From assembly GCA_003135495.1 (NCBI GenBank), contig PLBX01000103.1, forward strand, positions 3,744 through 12,614: 8,871 nt of DNA. The letters are read 5' to 3'. Each line of letters starts with the position of its first letter. Position 1 is the stretch's first letter. This DNA is from Acidobacteriaceae bacterium (GTDB lineage: Bacteria > Acidobacteriota > Terriglobia > Terriglobales > Acidobacteriaceae). Below are positions 1-4,976 of the stretch, one piece after another. Below the pieces are notes generated by a model. That model was not told where the DNA came from and did not search any database. It worked only from the letters and a program-made list of their open reading frames with translations. Made by a program: the position numbers and the translations under genes.

Positions 1-111
1 GCACCAATCACCGTCGAACAATTTACCGGGCAGATGTCAGAGCTGGCGAAGCTGCGGGATTCAGGCGCGGTAGAGGTTGTTACCTTCAAGGATGGCGCGG
101 CCCGTTTGTGA
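1..111 (+). CDS. C-terminal fragment of an unidentified protein (5' end outside window)
   Basis: Frame 1 is open from the first base and ends at a TGA at 109-111, giving 36 residues that begin APITVEQF and end FKDGAARL. The segment reads like ordinary protein: a short helical stretch (QMSELAKLRDSG) followed by a strand-like piece (VEVVTF). The pattern of a helix, then 'SGA-V-V-F-DG', faintly recalls small phage head-tail joining proteins, but the fragment is too short to assign. It points toward the DUF3800 gene, with only 19 bp between the two stop codons, so the two genes converge. It could be the next gene of the element or host flank. Confidence 0.5.
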   Translation, partial: APITVEQFTGQMSELAKLRDSGAVEVVTFKDGAARL

Positions 112-130
112 CAACGGACTGTGACATGGA

Positions 131-1006
131 TCAATAAACGCTGCCCCCTTCTCGACGAATAGTCCTCTCGCGAAACAGATTATCTTCCCATGGCCATTTC
201 CCCTCTTTATCCCTGTAAGCTTTCGCACCGCTAAAACTCTCCTCTAGTTGCTCAGTTCCATAGTAGGAGACAGTTAGAGAGCGATTCTTCCAGAGAGCTT
301 CATGCCCATGATGCCCCCGTGTGGATGTCGGAAGGCCTATTAGAATGGTCCGACGCATATGATTTTGTACCTGCCAACCTAGAATATCCGCCGCCTGCAG
401 GGGTTTAAAAAACGCGTCATCTTGGAACATGATGCCCTCCGGCACCATACCAAAACGACGCTCAACTAACGCAGCGCTGTTCCTAGAATCTTCCTTCCAG
501 ATTTGCTCGATGCGTTTTTCGTTTAAGGAACCGCGATCAAATACATATTGCATCGGCCCTCGAATTTCGTACTGCTGCCTCCAATCGGAGATCGAAGATA
601 GAATCGTTCGAATTGCAAAGGTATAGTGATCCGCAGCGTAGCCGTCTTTGAACTCCTGAAAAACGTAGCGGTCAAACTGTGCTTTTGGGACAGCAACCGC
701 AAATCCGCGCCTTATCCGCGTATTGATGATCGAGGCGAGCTTGTCGTAAACGCTGCCCTTTTTTCGGTTGTCCCAATCGCAGAACGGTTTCCGTCCGGCC
801 TCTTTCTTGGCCACGAATTCACTCATATGGAAGGCCTCAAAGCCCTCAGCCTTTGCAACCTCATCCCAATTTCTAGCGAAATCATTCCATTGCTCCTTTG
901 AAGCGATGTAACAGGCCGCAACAGCCACAGGAGTGTTTGCGTCCGTGCCGCTGTCATCGAAATATACTTCGAGGTCGGATACTGGTTGGAATGGATCGGT
1001 TGTCAC
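131..1006 (-). CDS. DUF3800 domain protein (RNase H-like fold)
   Basis: From the GTG at 1006 this is a 291-residue protein. It carries the DUF3800 signature: YFDDSG at residues 15-20, YVFDRG at 154-159 and PLQAADILGW at 202-211; the spaced Asp residues (D17/D18, D157, D207) fit the RNase H-like acidic centre ascribed to this family. Biochemical function is unsettled; family members are frequent in prophages, islands and defence loci, so a nuclease or defence role is inference. The frame is open further upstream to a TTG at 1255 (374 residues), but those 83 extra residues are low in structure and lie before the domain. I chose 1006 because a perfect TATAAT (1018-1013) sits six bases before the GTG, the geometry of a leaderless mRNA. 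The TTG alternative has a possible AAGG ribosome site about 11 bases upstream and is not excluded. Confidence 0.85.
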   Translation of the reverse strand: MTTDPFQPVSDLEVYFDDSGTDANTPVAVAACYIASKEQWNDFARNWDEVAKAEGFEAFHMSEFVAKKEAGRKPFCDWDNRKKGSVYDKLASIINTRIRRGFAVAVPKAQFDRYVFQEFKDGYAADHYTFAIRTILSSISDWRQQYEIRGPMQYVFDRGSLNEKRIEQIWKEDSRNSAALVERRFGMVPEGIMFQDDAFFKPLQAADILGWQVQNHMRRTILIGLPTSTRGHHGHEALWKNRSLTVSYYGTEQLEESFSGAKAYRDKEGKWPWEDNLFRERTIRREGGSVY

Positions 1007-1012
1007 CAAAAT

Positions 1013-1018
1013 ATTATA
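1013..1018 (-). promoter_or_regulatory. Candidate -10 box of the DUF3800 gene (leaderless start)
   Basis: On the minus strand the hexamer is a consensus TATAAT, followed by six bases and then the GTG at 1006. Transcription would start at or next to the start codon. No good -35 box is found at 16-18 bp spacing (a TTGTGT lies only 13 bp away), and no TGn extended -10 is present, so the assignment rests on the -10 and the spacing alone. If correct, 1007-1285 is a divergent intergenic region with promoters on both strands; on the plus strand TAGAAT at 1244-1249 with TTGTTT at 1223-1228 (15 bp apart) is a weak candidate for the small-gene pair. Confidence 0.35.
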
Positions 1019-1285
1019 AAACTTAATCCGAACACAACCCTGGCCATCACCGTCACCGGGGTGAGAAAGTAGCCTTGCACTTCGGACACTTGCACTTCTG
1101 TCGAACTGATTCGCCGCACCTCTGCTGGTGGTATCAGCTAGCCGCAATTTGAGCACGGCGTGGCTAGCGATGCTCTCAGCTTTTGCAGATTGATCTTTAG
1201 TTGGGATGGCATTCGAATCGGGTTGTTTATGAAGTTCTAAGGATAGAATATCCAAGTGTATTAAGCCTTATGGCATCATGGGACC

Positions 1286-1483
1286 GTGGAAAAGCCTGAA
1301 CTAATTCTAGAATCAAAGCCCGAGCACCATTTTTTACGCGCACGGTGTTCTCTCTGTCGCGGCGTTAGTTTTAATCTAGTAGGCAACACCCTCGCGGAGA
1401 ACGCACTATTGCGGCAAATGTTCGAGATCCATGTCCGTGAAGTTCACGAGAAGATCGGCCAAAATGAATCGAGGCTAGTATGA
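1286..1483 (+). CDS. Small CxxC/HxxxxH protein, 65 aa
   Basis: The frame starts at GTG 1286, the only start codon possible before an in-frame TAA at 1262. Cys21 and Cys24 form CSLC, followed after 24 residues by H49-x4-H54 in EIHVREVHEK, so a single zinc-binding site is plausible. The stretch between them (NTLAENALLRQMFEIH) reads as a helix. I recall similar small proteins with a CxxC...NTL...LL..MF..H...VH pattern from Acidobacteriota, with no known function. Its TGA overlaps the ATG of the next gene (ATGA at 1480-1483), so the two are probably translationally coupled. The ribosome site is weak: GGGA is only two bases from the GTG. Confidence 0.65.
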   Translation: MEKPELILESKPEHHFLRARCSLCRGVSFNLVGNTLAENALLRQMFEIHVREVHEKIGQNESRLV

Positions 1484-1674
1484 ATATTGAAAGTATTATC
1501 GAAGAAATGAGAGAGGAAATTCGACGGCTGGAGAAGGCTATTGTGGTGCTCAGCGGAACACGCCGCACGCTGACCGCGAGCGCTCCGCGCCGGAGAATGT
1601 CCTTGGCAGGGAGACGAAGGATTGCTGCCGCTCAGCGAAAAAGATGGGCGAAGGTGCGCGCAGGAAAAAGGTAG
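1480..1674 (+). CDS. Small coiled-coil protein with basic C-terminal tail, 64 aa
   Basis: Residues 3-25 (IESIIEEMREEIRRLEKAI) form a charged amphipathic helix with heptad character, probably a short coiled coil. Residues 27-64 are rich in Arg, Ala and Lys and contain RRRMSLAGRRRIAAAQRKRW. That motif (RRR-S-xxRRRIAAAQRKRWAK) is one I recognise from short basic, possibly nucleic-acid-binding proteins common in Acidobacteriota and related soil bacteria; the function is not established. It overlaps the upstream small zinc-type gene by ATGA, so both should be made from one mRNA in related amounts. DNA binding is inferred from charge only. Confidence 0.65.
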   Translation: MNIESIIEEMREEIRRLEKAIVVLSGTRRTLTASAPRRRMSLAGRRRIAAAQRKRWAKVRAGKR

Positions 1675-1765
1675 AAGCATTGTCGTCCGCATTGGGAGCT
1701 GGTTATGGATTATTTGTGCGGCTCCGACTAATCGTGTCCTGACCGCCCAAAGCTTTCTCTCAGTT

Positions 1766-1801
1766 CTAAAAACAAAACACACCGGCACAATTAAAATTGT
1801 G
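1766..1801 (-). terminator. Possible rho-independent terminator after the Dam gene
   Basis: A perfect inverted repeat CACAATT-AA-AATTGTG (1786-1801) overlaps the TAA stop of the Dam gene. In minus-strand RNA it is followed by CCGGTGTG and then a U-rich run TTTTGTTTTT. The stem is AU-rich and the effective loop is about six bases, so it would be a weak terminator. The same palindrome could be a protein-binding site. Confidence 0.35.
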
Positions 1802-2408
1802 ATGCTTTAATTCCAAGCAGCATTTCGGCCTTGAGACACAGGGCACCAGCGATGCCCGCATCACGCAATGCATCAACATTATTTTGTCCGAATGCCAACA
1901 GGGCGCTCGGCGCGGTCCCGCTTTTACCGCGCTCTCCTGACGGTCGGTAGAAATGCACTCGACCAGAAAGAAAAAGGGTGGCGTCAGCGAAGGGGAAGAT
2001 ATTTTGCTGCCAAGTATTAGTCTCGGTCCGAGCGAATATGAGCATTATGCCGTTGGCATGAGCTGCCATTCTTCTCGCCCAATCCTCTACGTTTGGACCA
2101 TATGGAGGGTTGCACCATACCCGTCCGAACCACAACTCAACCAATCCGTCGTGCTCCGGCAAGAAATAAGTAGTGGTCGCCGTGCGCCAAGGCATCCCAG
2201 CACAGCCACAAGGGTCGAGGTCAAAGGTGCCCAGCATCTCCAGCAGCGTTGGTGGCGTCAGCCAGTCATTGGTATTGCCTTCGATTGGCTTCTCGAACCC
2301 GAAGCCACTGACGTTGGAAGTAGTCGAAGATGAGCCTGAGTGGAATACGTATGGCTCTGAGGCGGCGGATAGAATGAGTGAAGTCAGTGAAGCATCATTT
2401 ATAGACAT
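1791..2408 (-). CDS. Phage-type DNA N6-adenine methyltransferase (Dam family)
   Basis: This 205-residue protein matches the phage Dam family (PF05869) in motif order: NDWLTPPTLL at 47-56, FDLDPC at 62-67 (cofactor side), the catalytic WCNPPYGP at 98-105 with NPPY at 100-103, and SGTAPSALLAFG near 163-174. It should transfer a methyl group from S-adenosylmethionine to the N6 of adenine in DNA. About 45 residues before the first motif are Ser-rich and probably disordered. The ATG at 2408 has no clear ribosome site. It is the last gene of the minus-strand run, 163 bp after the 40-residue zinc-finger frame. Orphan enzymes of this type usually protect phage DNA from host restriction or tune gene expression; target sequence unknown. 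No cognate restriction gene is seen. Confidence 0.88.
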   Translation of the reverse strand: MSINDASLTSLILSAASEPYVFHSGSSSTTSNVSGFGFEKPIEGNTNDWLTPPTLLEMLGTFDLDPCGCAGMPWRTATTTYFLPEHDGLVELWFGRVWCNPPYGPNVEDWARRMAAHANGIMLIFARTETNTWQQNIFPFADATLFLSGRVHFYRPSGERGKSGTAPSALLAFGQNNVDALRDAGIAGALCLKAEMLLGIKASQF

Positions 2409-2571
2409 GCAGGGTGATACTGGTTGGCCCCCGCATTTTGCGAAAAATGATCGAGAAATTTATTCCGTTTTGGGTTAGTTGCCGATAGTTAGCGTTCCAA
2501 TGAACGATCCAATTGCTAAAGCTTGAAACGTCAACCGCCTACTATCGCTTTTTAAAACAGCGGTTGCGCGG

Positions 2572-2694
2572 TTACTCATTCAAACTGCGCTTACGTTCGT
2601 GATATTCGCATGTCCCAATTGAGCTTTCCACGCACTCTGGGCAAGGGTGGCTCTCATCCTCCTCCTCCGGAACAGAAATAAACGCCCATTTCAC
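2572..2694 (-). CDS. Hidden 40-aa zinc-finger frame overlapping the upstream gene
   Basis: A short minus-strand frame runs from GTG 2694 to TAA 2572. It begins MKWAFISVPEEEDE and ends CEYHERKRSLNE. It holds C18-x2-C21-x7-C29-x2-H32, a compact CCCH zinc site of the same style as in neighbouring proteins, which is unlikely by chance in non-coding DNA. Its first 39 bases overlap the end of the 249-residue zinc protein in another frame. It may be (a) a separate coupled gene, with the GGAGGAGGAGGA repeat inside the overlap, or (b) the true C-terminus of the upstream protein, reached by a +1 shift at GGA GGA GGA GGA TGA. The frame could also start at GTG 2697 or ATG 2718. The ribosome site for GTG 2694 (GAGAAG, four bases away) is weak. 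Confidence 0.45.
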   Translation of the reverse strand: MKWAFISVPEEEDESHPCPECVESSIGTCEYHERKRSLNE

Positions 2695-3403
2695 CACACT
2701 TCTCGCAAGGTGCGCCATCGGGGTCTAACAATTGGCCGCATTTGCAATGACTACCCCAATGTTTGCTGCAGAAATTGGAATCGTCATTCACAGCCGCCGC
2801 CAGGCAGACCACACACTCGCCGAAGCCTGCGCCAAGGGCGGTTGTCCCCGGTGGCGGCTCAAGTGGGTCGTTTTTCCAATGTTCGGGGATAGGGGCGGGA
2901 ACTGCGTCTGGCTCGTTAGCCTCGTGCCAGCAGTCAAAACAGAGCATTTGTCCGTCGTCTTCTCGATACGGCCGGGTTTGGCAGTCGGTGCAGGGTAGGT
3001 CTGAGATGGCCGCAAAATCTTTGTAAATCCAACCGTACATGCGAAGGTCTTCCTCCGCCTTAAACCATTCCGCATAGTCAGGCTCCTCAAGGAATTTCTT
3101 TTTGGCCTCCCATCTTATAAAAGTGTTCTCGAATTGTTTCTCCAAAGAAAGACAAGGGTCATGAGCTATGCGAAGATTTTGTGCTGTCCAAGGGTTGCCA
3201 TATCGGTGATGATTGCGGCAAGCCCATATCACAAATGTTCGAAATCCCTCGTAGTCCATAGCGCTTTGTTTGAACATAGACTCCATCGTGCTCGTCCATG
3301 CTGTCAAAGTCCTCTCATTATCGTGACGAGCAGGACGACCAAGCTCGATTAACAATCTGGAAGCTAATTTGAGACCAATCGGAGATTGGCTATTAATTTT
3401 CAC
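2654..3403 (-). CDS. Zinc-finger protein with replication-helper-like N-terminus, 249 aa
   Basis: The start is GTG 3403, preceded by AGGGG at six bases and overlapping the TGA of the frame before it (GTGA). Residues 1-100 are helical; the pattern AWTSTMESMFKQSAMDYEGFR...VIWACRN...W...NLRIA..P.SLEKQFE resembles the C-terminal region of phage replication initiators of the DUF1376/O type (a W..M, ..I..VIWA.., W..NL..A.DP pattern). The C-terminal half has three Cys/His clusters: C138xxC141-x13-C155xxC158; C197xxC200-x11-C212xxH215; and C220xC222-x10-C233xxC236. These should bind zinc and DNA or protein partners. It ends in GGGG at a GGA repeat. Following the DUF1376 gene on the same strand, it likely works in element replication. 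The replication role is inference; the protein as a whole is not recognised. Confidence 0.75.
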   Translation of the reverse strand: MKINSQSPIGLKLASRLLIELGRPARHDNERTLTAWTSTMESMFKQSAMDYEGFRTFVIWACRNHHRYGNPWTAQNLRIAHDPCLSLEKQFENTFIRWEAKKKFLEEPDYAEWFKAEEDLRMYGWIYKDFAAISDLPCTDCQTRPYREDDGQMLCFDCWHEANEPDAVPAPIPEHWKNDPLEPPPGTTALGAGFGECVVCLAAAVNDDSNFCSKHWGSHCKCGQLLDPDGAPCEKCGEMGVYFCSGGGG

Positions 3404-3669
3404 AAAGCGCCCCTAATATGACCAATATGTCCAAGGCAAACTGGTTTTGCTTTTGTTTTTGTTTCTAGAGCATAGCGACAATCTACAAACAGACAGACAG
3501 TCTGTCTTTCTGTAGTTGTATTCTCAGATGTAAATGCAAGAGCAAAAGCAAAAGCATATGCAGTATGTAATAGAAGATGAAGATGAAGTCTGTAGTAGCA
3601 GTAGCAGTAGCTATTTTGAGCCATTGCCGAGCTACAGTTGGAGGAACGCAAGAGCCATCGGAGAGCCAT
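3400..3669 (-). CDS. Doubtful low-complexity frame between two replication genes, 89 aa
   Basis: The frame begins at ATG 3669, two bases after the TAG of the DUF1376 gene, and its TGA overlaps the GTG of the 249-residue gene. This tight fit argues that ribosomes traverse it. Its sequence is odd: YCYCYY, HLHLHLLL, AYAFAFALAF and ETKTKAKP are alternating dipeptides produced by six-base DNA repeats. No domain is seen. It may be a coupling peptide, the decayed linker of a once longer initiator, or non-coding DNA that happens to stay open. Six-base repeats preserve any reading frame, so openness is weak evidence here. Confidence 0.3.
   Translation of the reverse strand: MALRWLLRSSNCSSAMAQNSYCYCYYRLHLHLLLHTAYAFAFALAFTSENTTTERQTVCLFVDCRYALETKTKAKPVCLGHIGHIRGAL
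3445..3611. repeat. Run of distinct six-base repeat tracts with a central palindrome
   Basis: On the plus strand there are three TTTTGY units (3445-3462); GACA repeats forming a palindrome (3491-3507); GCAAGA-GCAAAA-GCAAAA-GCATAT (3536-3559); GAAGAT twice plus GAAG (3573-3588); and GTAGCA units (3595-3611). Four tracts have a six-base period but unrelated units. They lie between the DUF1376 gene and the zinc-finger replication partner, where phages often place origin repeats or a variable initiator linker. They could be an origin or binding array, or products of replication slippage. Confidence 0.6.
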
Positions 3670-3671
3670 AG

Positions 3672-4136
3672 CTATACCTCGTCCTCGGCAATGTCCACAT
3701 CTTCATCCTCGGGCTTCGGTCCAGCGGTGTTTAGTCCTGCTGGCTCCGCAGTGATGGTATCTTTCTTGGTCCAACGTTTCTCGGCGCCTTTCTTACCCCG
3801 TTCCGATGCCGTGTGGGACAACTTCTCGTGGTAATCGTTGAGTTCTTGCCATTGCTGCCGCAAGCGGTTATTCACGATTCGTGTAGAATCATTTTCGAAC
3901 GGGTTGAAGTTTTCGAGAACTTCATCCTTTATGCCCGTCCATTCCTCAACAGAAGCGCCTGCGAGACGGCGCAGTTTTTCGGAATCGCTTGGCAGGGTGG
4001 CGATTGGGTCGGAGTCCCATGCGATGCACAGCAGGTTGACATACGCTCCCAATGCCGTGAGTGTCATTCGCCGTGCGGCACCTGATAAGTAGTCTTTACA
4101 ATAAAATTGAAATGCGGGCGGTTTTTGTTTGGACAT
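3672..4136 (-). CDS. DUF1376 protein, putative replication initiator N-terminal domain
   Basis: The 154-residue product starts at ATG 4136 with GAAGGA five bases upstream. Residues 7-105 match DUF1376 (PF07120): PAFQFYCKDYLSGA at the start, LGAYVNLLCIAWDSD at 29-43, a 'LPSDSEKLRRLAG' segment at 48-60, and RIVNNRLRQQW at 86-96. Then SERGKKGAEKRW (111-122), a motif typical of this family, and an acidic tail (KPEDEDVDIAEDEV). Family members are phage and prophage proteins related to the winged-helix DNA-binding part of replisome organisers. Many relatives carry a further C-terminal domain for loading the helicase; here the protein stops short and a similar pattern appears in the separate downstream gene at 3403. 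It is 181 bp from the HTH gene, with two hairpins between. Confidence 0.85.
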   Translation of the reverse strand: MSKQKPPAFQFYCKDYLSGAARRMTLTALGAYVNLLCIAWDSDPIATLPSDSEKLRRLAGASVEEWTGIKDEVLENFNPFENDSTRIVNNRLRQQWQELNDYHEKLSHTASERGKKGAEKRWTKKDTITAEPAGLNTAGPKPEDEDVDIAEDEV

Positions 4137-4197
4137 GTCGTTCCTTCAATTTTGATTTACCTTCTCGTTCCCTAATCTGCGGCCCTTATGGAAGGTT

Positions 4198-4250
4198 GGG
4201 GCAAGGGGGAACGAAACCCCTGCCCCGAATCCTCGGTCGTTATCCGAGGA
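4198..4250. repeat. Two adjacent hairpins between the HTH and DUF1376 genes
   Basis: The first (4198-4226) has GGGGCA pairing with TGCCCC and GGGG with CCCC around one bulged A and an eight-base loop: ten pairs, very GC-rich. The second (4230-4250) is a perfect TCCTCGG / CCGAGGA stem with a seven-base loop. Neither is followed by a T run on either strand, so a simple terminator is unlikely. In the minus-strand mRNA they lie in the spacer between two genes and could be processing, stability or attenuation elements. Confidence 0.5.
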
Positions 4251-4317
4251 CGCTTCTATCTAATACTGTGGAGGCCCCAGTTTTTCGATTGTGTGGTCGA
4301 TTGCCTGTTCGTGGGTC

Positions 4318-4650
4318 TCATGTCTGTCGGTCTTTCTTTTCTGCGCCTTGCCTGTACTCGGGATCGAGTTCTCCTAAGTCCTCCCAGCGCATTTGGTAAT
4401 CACTTAAGTCTTCAGGGGCACGAGGATGGAGAAAAATTCGGATGATCGGATGAGTGCAGGCCGATTGAAGTTCGACCCAATCAGCCAGCATGTTCCCGTC
4501 GAACCGGATAACGTCACCGATCCTGATGCACGGAATTAGCCGCTTTTTCCCCCAGCGCAGGACCGTTGCTTCCGTGACCTTTAGCAGTTTGGCGAGTTCC
4601 GCGACATTTAGTGGTTCAGTTCTTTCCCTTAGTGTCTTAAGAATTGACAT
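4318..4650 (-). CDS. Excisionase-family helix-turn-helix protein, 110 aa
   Basis: Residues 14-60 form a helix_turn_helix_17 / excisionase-type domain: LNVAELAKLLKVTEATVLRWGKKRLIPCIRIGDVIRF, with the typical 'LA..L.V...TV.RW...G.IP..R.G...RF' pattern, then LADWVE. This MerR-like winged fold binds DNA. In integrative elements such proteins are directionality factors for the integrase or early regulators. The extra tail (residues 66-110, acidic then basic) is not recognised. I chose ATG 4650 because AGAAGAGG stands eight bases upstream; a GTG at 4659 in the same frame lies within that ribosome site. It heads the minus-strand replication run. Which of excision or transcription it controls cannot be told from sequence. 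Confidence 0.82.
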   Translation of the reverse strand: MSILKTLRERTEPLNVAELAKLLKVTEATVLRWGKKRLIPCIRIGDVIRFDGNMLADWVELQSACTHPIIRIFLHPRAPEDLSDYQMRWEDLGELDPEYRQGAEKKDRQT

Positions 4651-4976
4651 ACTTTGCACCTCTTCTCAGTTGTTTGGGGCTTTTTTGCCCTCATTGAAGA
4701 GGGTGGTAGTTCAGAAATCTAACGAATTGCCAATATCGGAAATAGATAACAGTTTAAGGAGGAGAAACGGGTCGATCCGAGATGCGACGATTGCTGGGAG
4801 ATTGCGATTGGTCGCCCACTAGACAATGCATGACGGCGGACCAGTCGGCGAAACGTCACCAGCTTCAGTAAGTTTCGCCTCCTGTCGGATACATTCAACG
4901 GAGGCCTAGTTTTGTGACCCGCCCATCTCGCCGCCGAGAGAAATGGGATCGAGTAAGAGGCTTCGTTTTCTAGAGA
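4651..4976. promoter_or_regulatory. Non-coding leader with inverted repeats between methyltransferase and HTH gene
   Basis: No convincing gene lies here. Near the HTH start, minus-strand RNA can form either CCCTC-loop-GAGGG (4703-4688) or GGGC-AAAAAA-GCCC (4690-4677); they share bases and exclude each other. Further out are GGCGAAAC / GTTTCGCC (4847-4854 and 4872-4879), and CCCAT-CTCG / CGAG-ATGGG around CCGC (4922-4947), just past the methyltransferase stop. A strong Shine-Dalgarno-like AAGGAGG (plus strand, 4757-4763) is not at a usable distance from a start codon. A promoter for the minus-strand operon is expected here, but I find no clear -35/-10 pair. Confidence 0.4.

Noticed and set aside
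1..6. Window opens with GCACCA, like the tRNA 3' end, possibly the other att site
   Set aside because: It is in the wrong orientation for a direct repeat with 8825-8852, matches only six bases, and lies inside an open coding frame.
429..901. Plus-strand open frames opposite the DUF3800 gene
   Set aside because: They are antisense to conserved DUF3800 motifs and lack domains or ribosome sites.
1444..1788. Minus-strand 114-residue frame over the small plus-strand genes
   Set aside because: It overlaps the two coupled small genes, whose motif content and ATGA overlap are better evidence of coding.
3445..3611. CRISPR-like array
   Set aside because: The repeats are six-base tandem units of different sequence, with no spacers and no cas genes nearby.
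4230..4250. Rho-independent terminator
   Set aside because: The stem is perfect, but no T run follows on either strand.
4782..4871. 29-residue plus-strand frame after a strong AAGGAGG
   Set aside because: The Shine-Dalgarno-like sequence is 18 bases from the ATG, too far, and the peptide shows no features.
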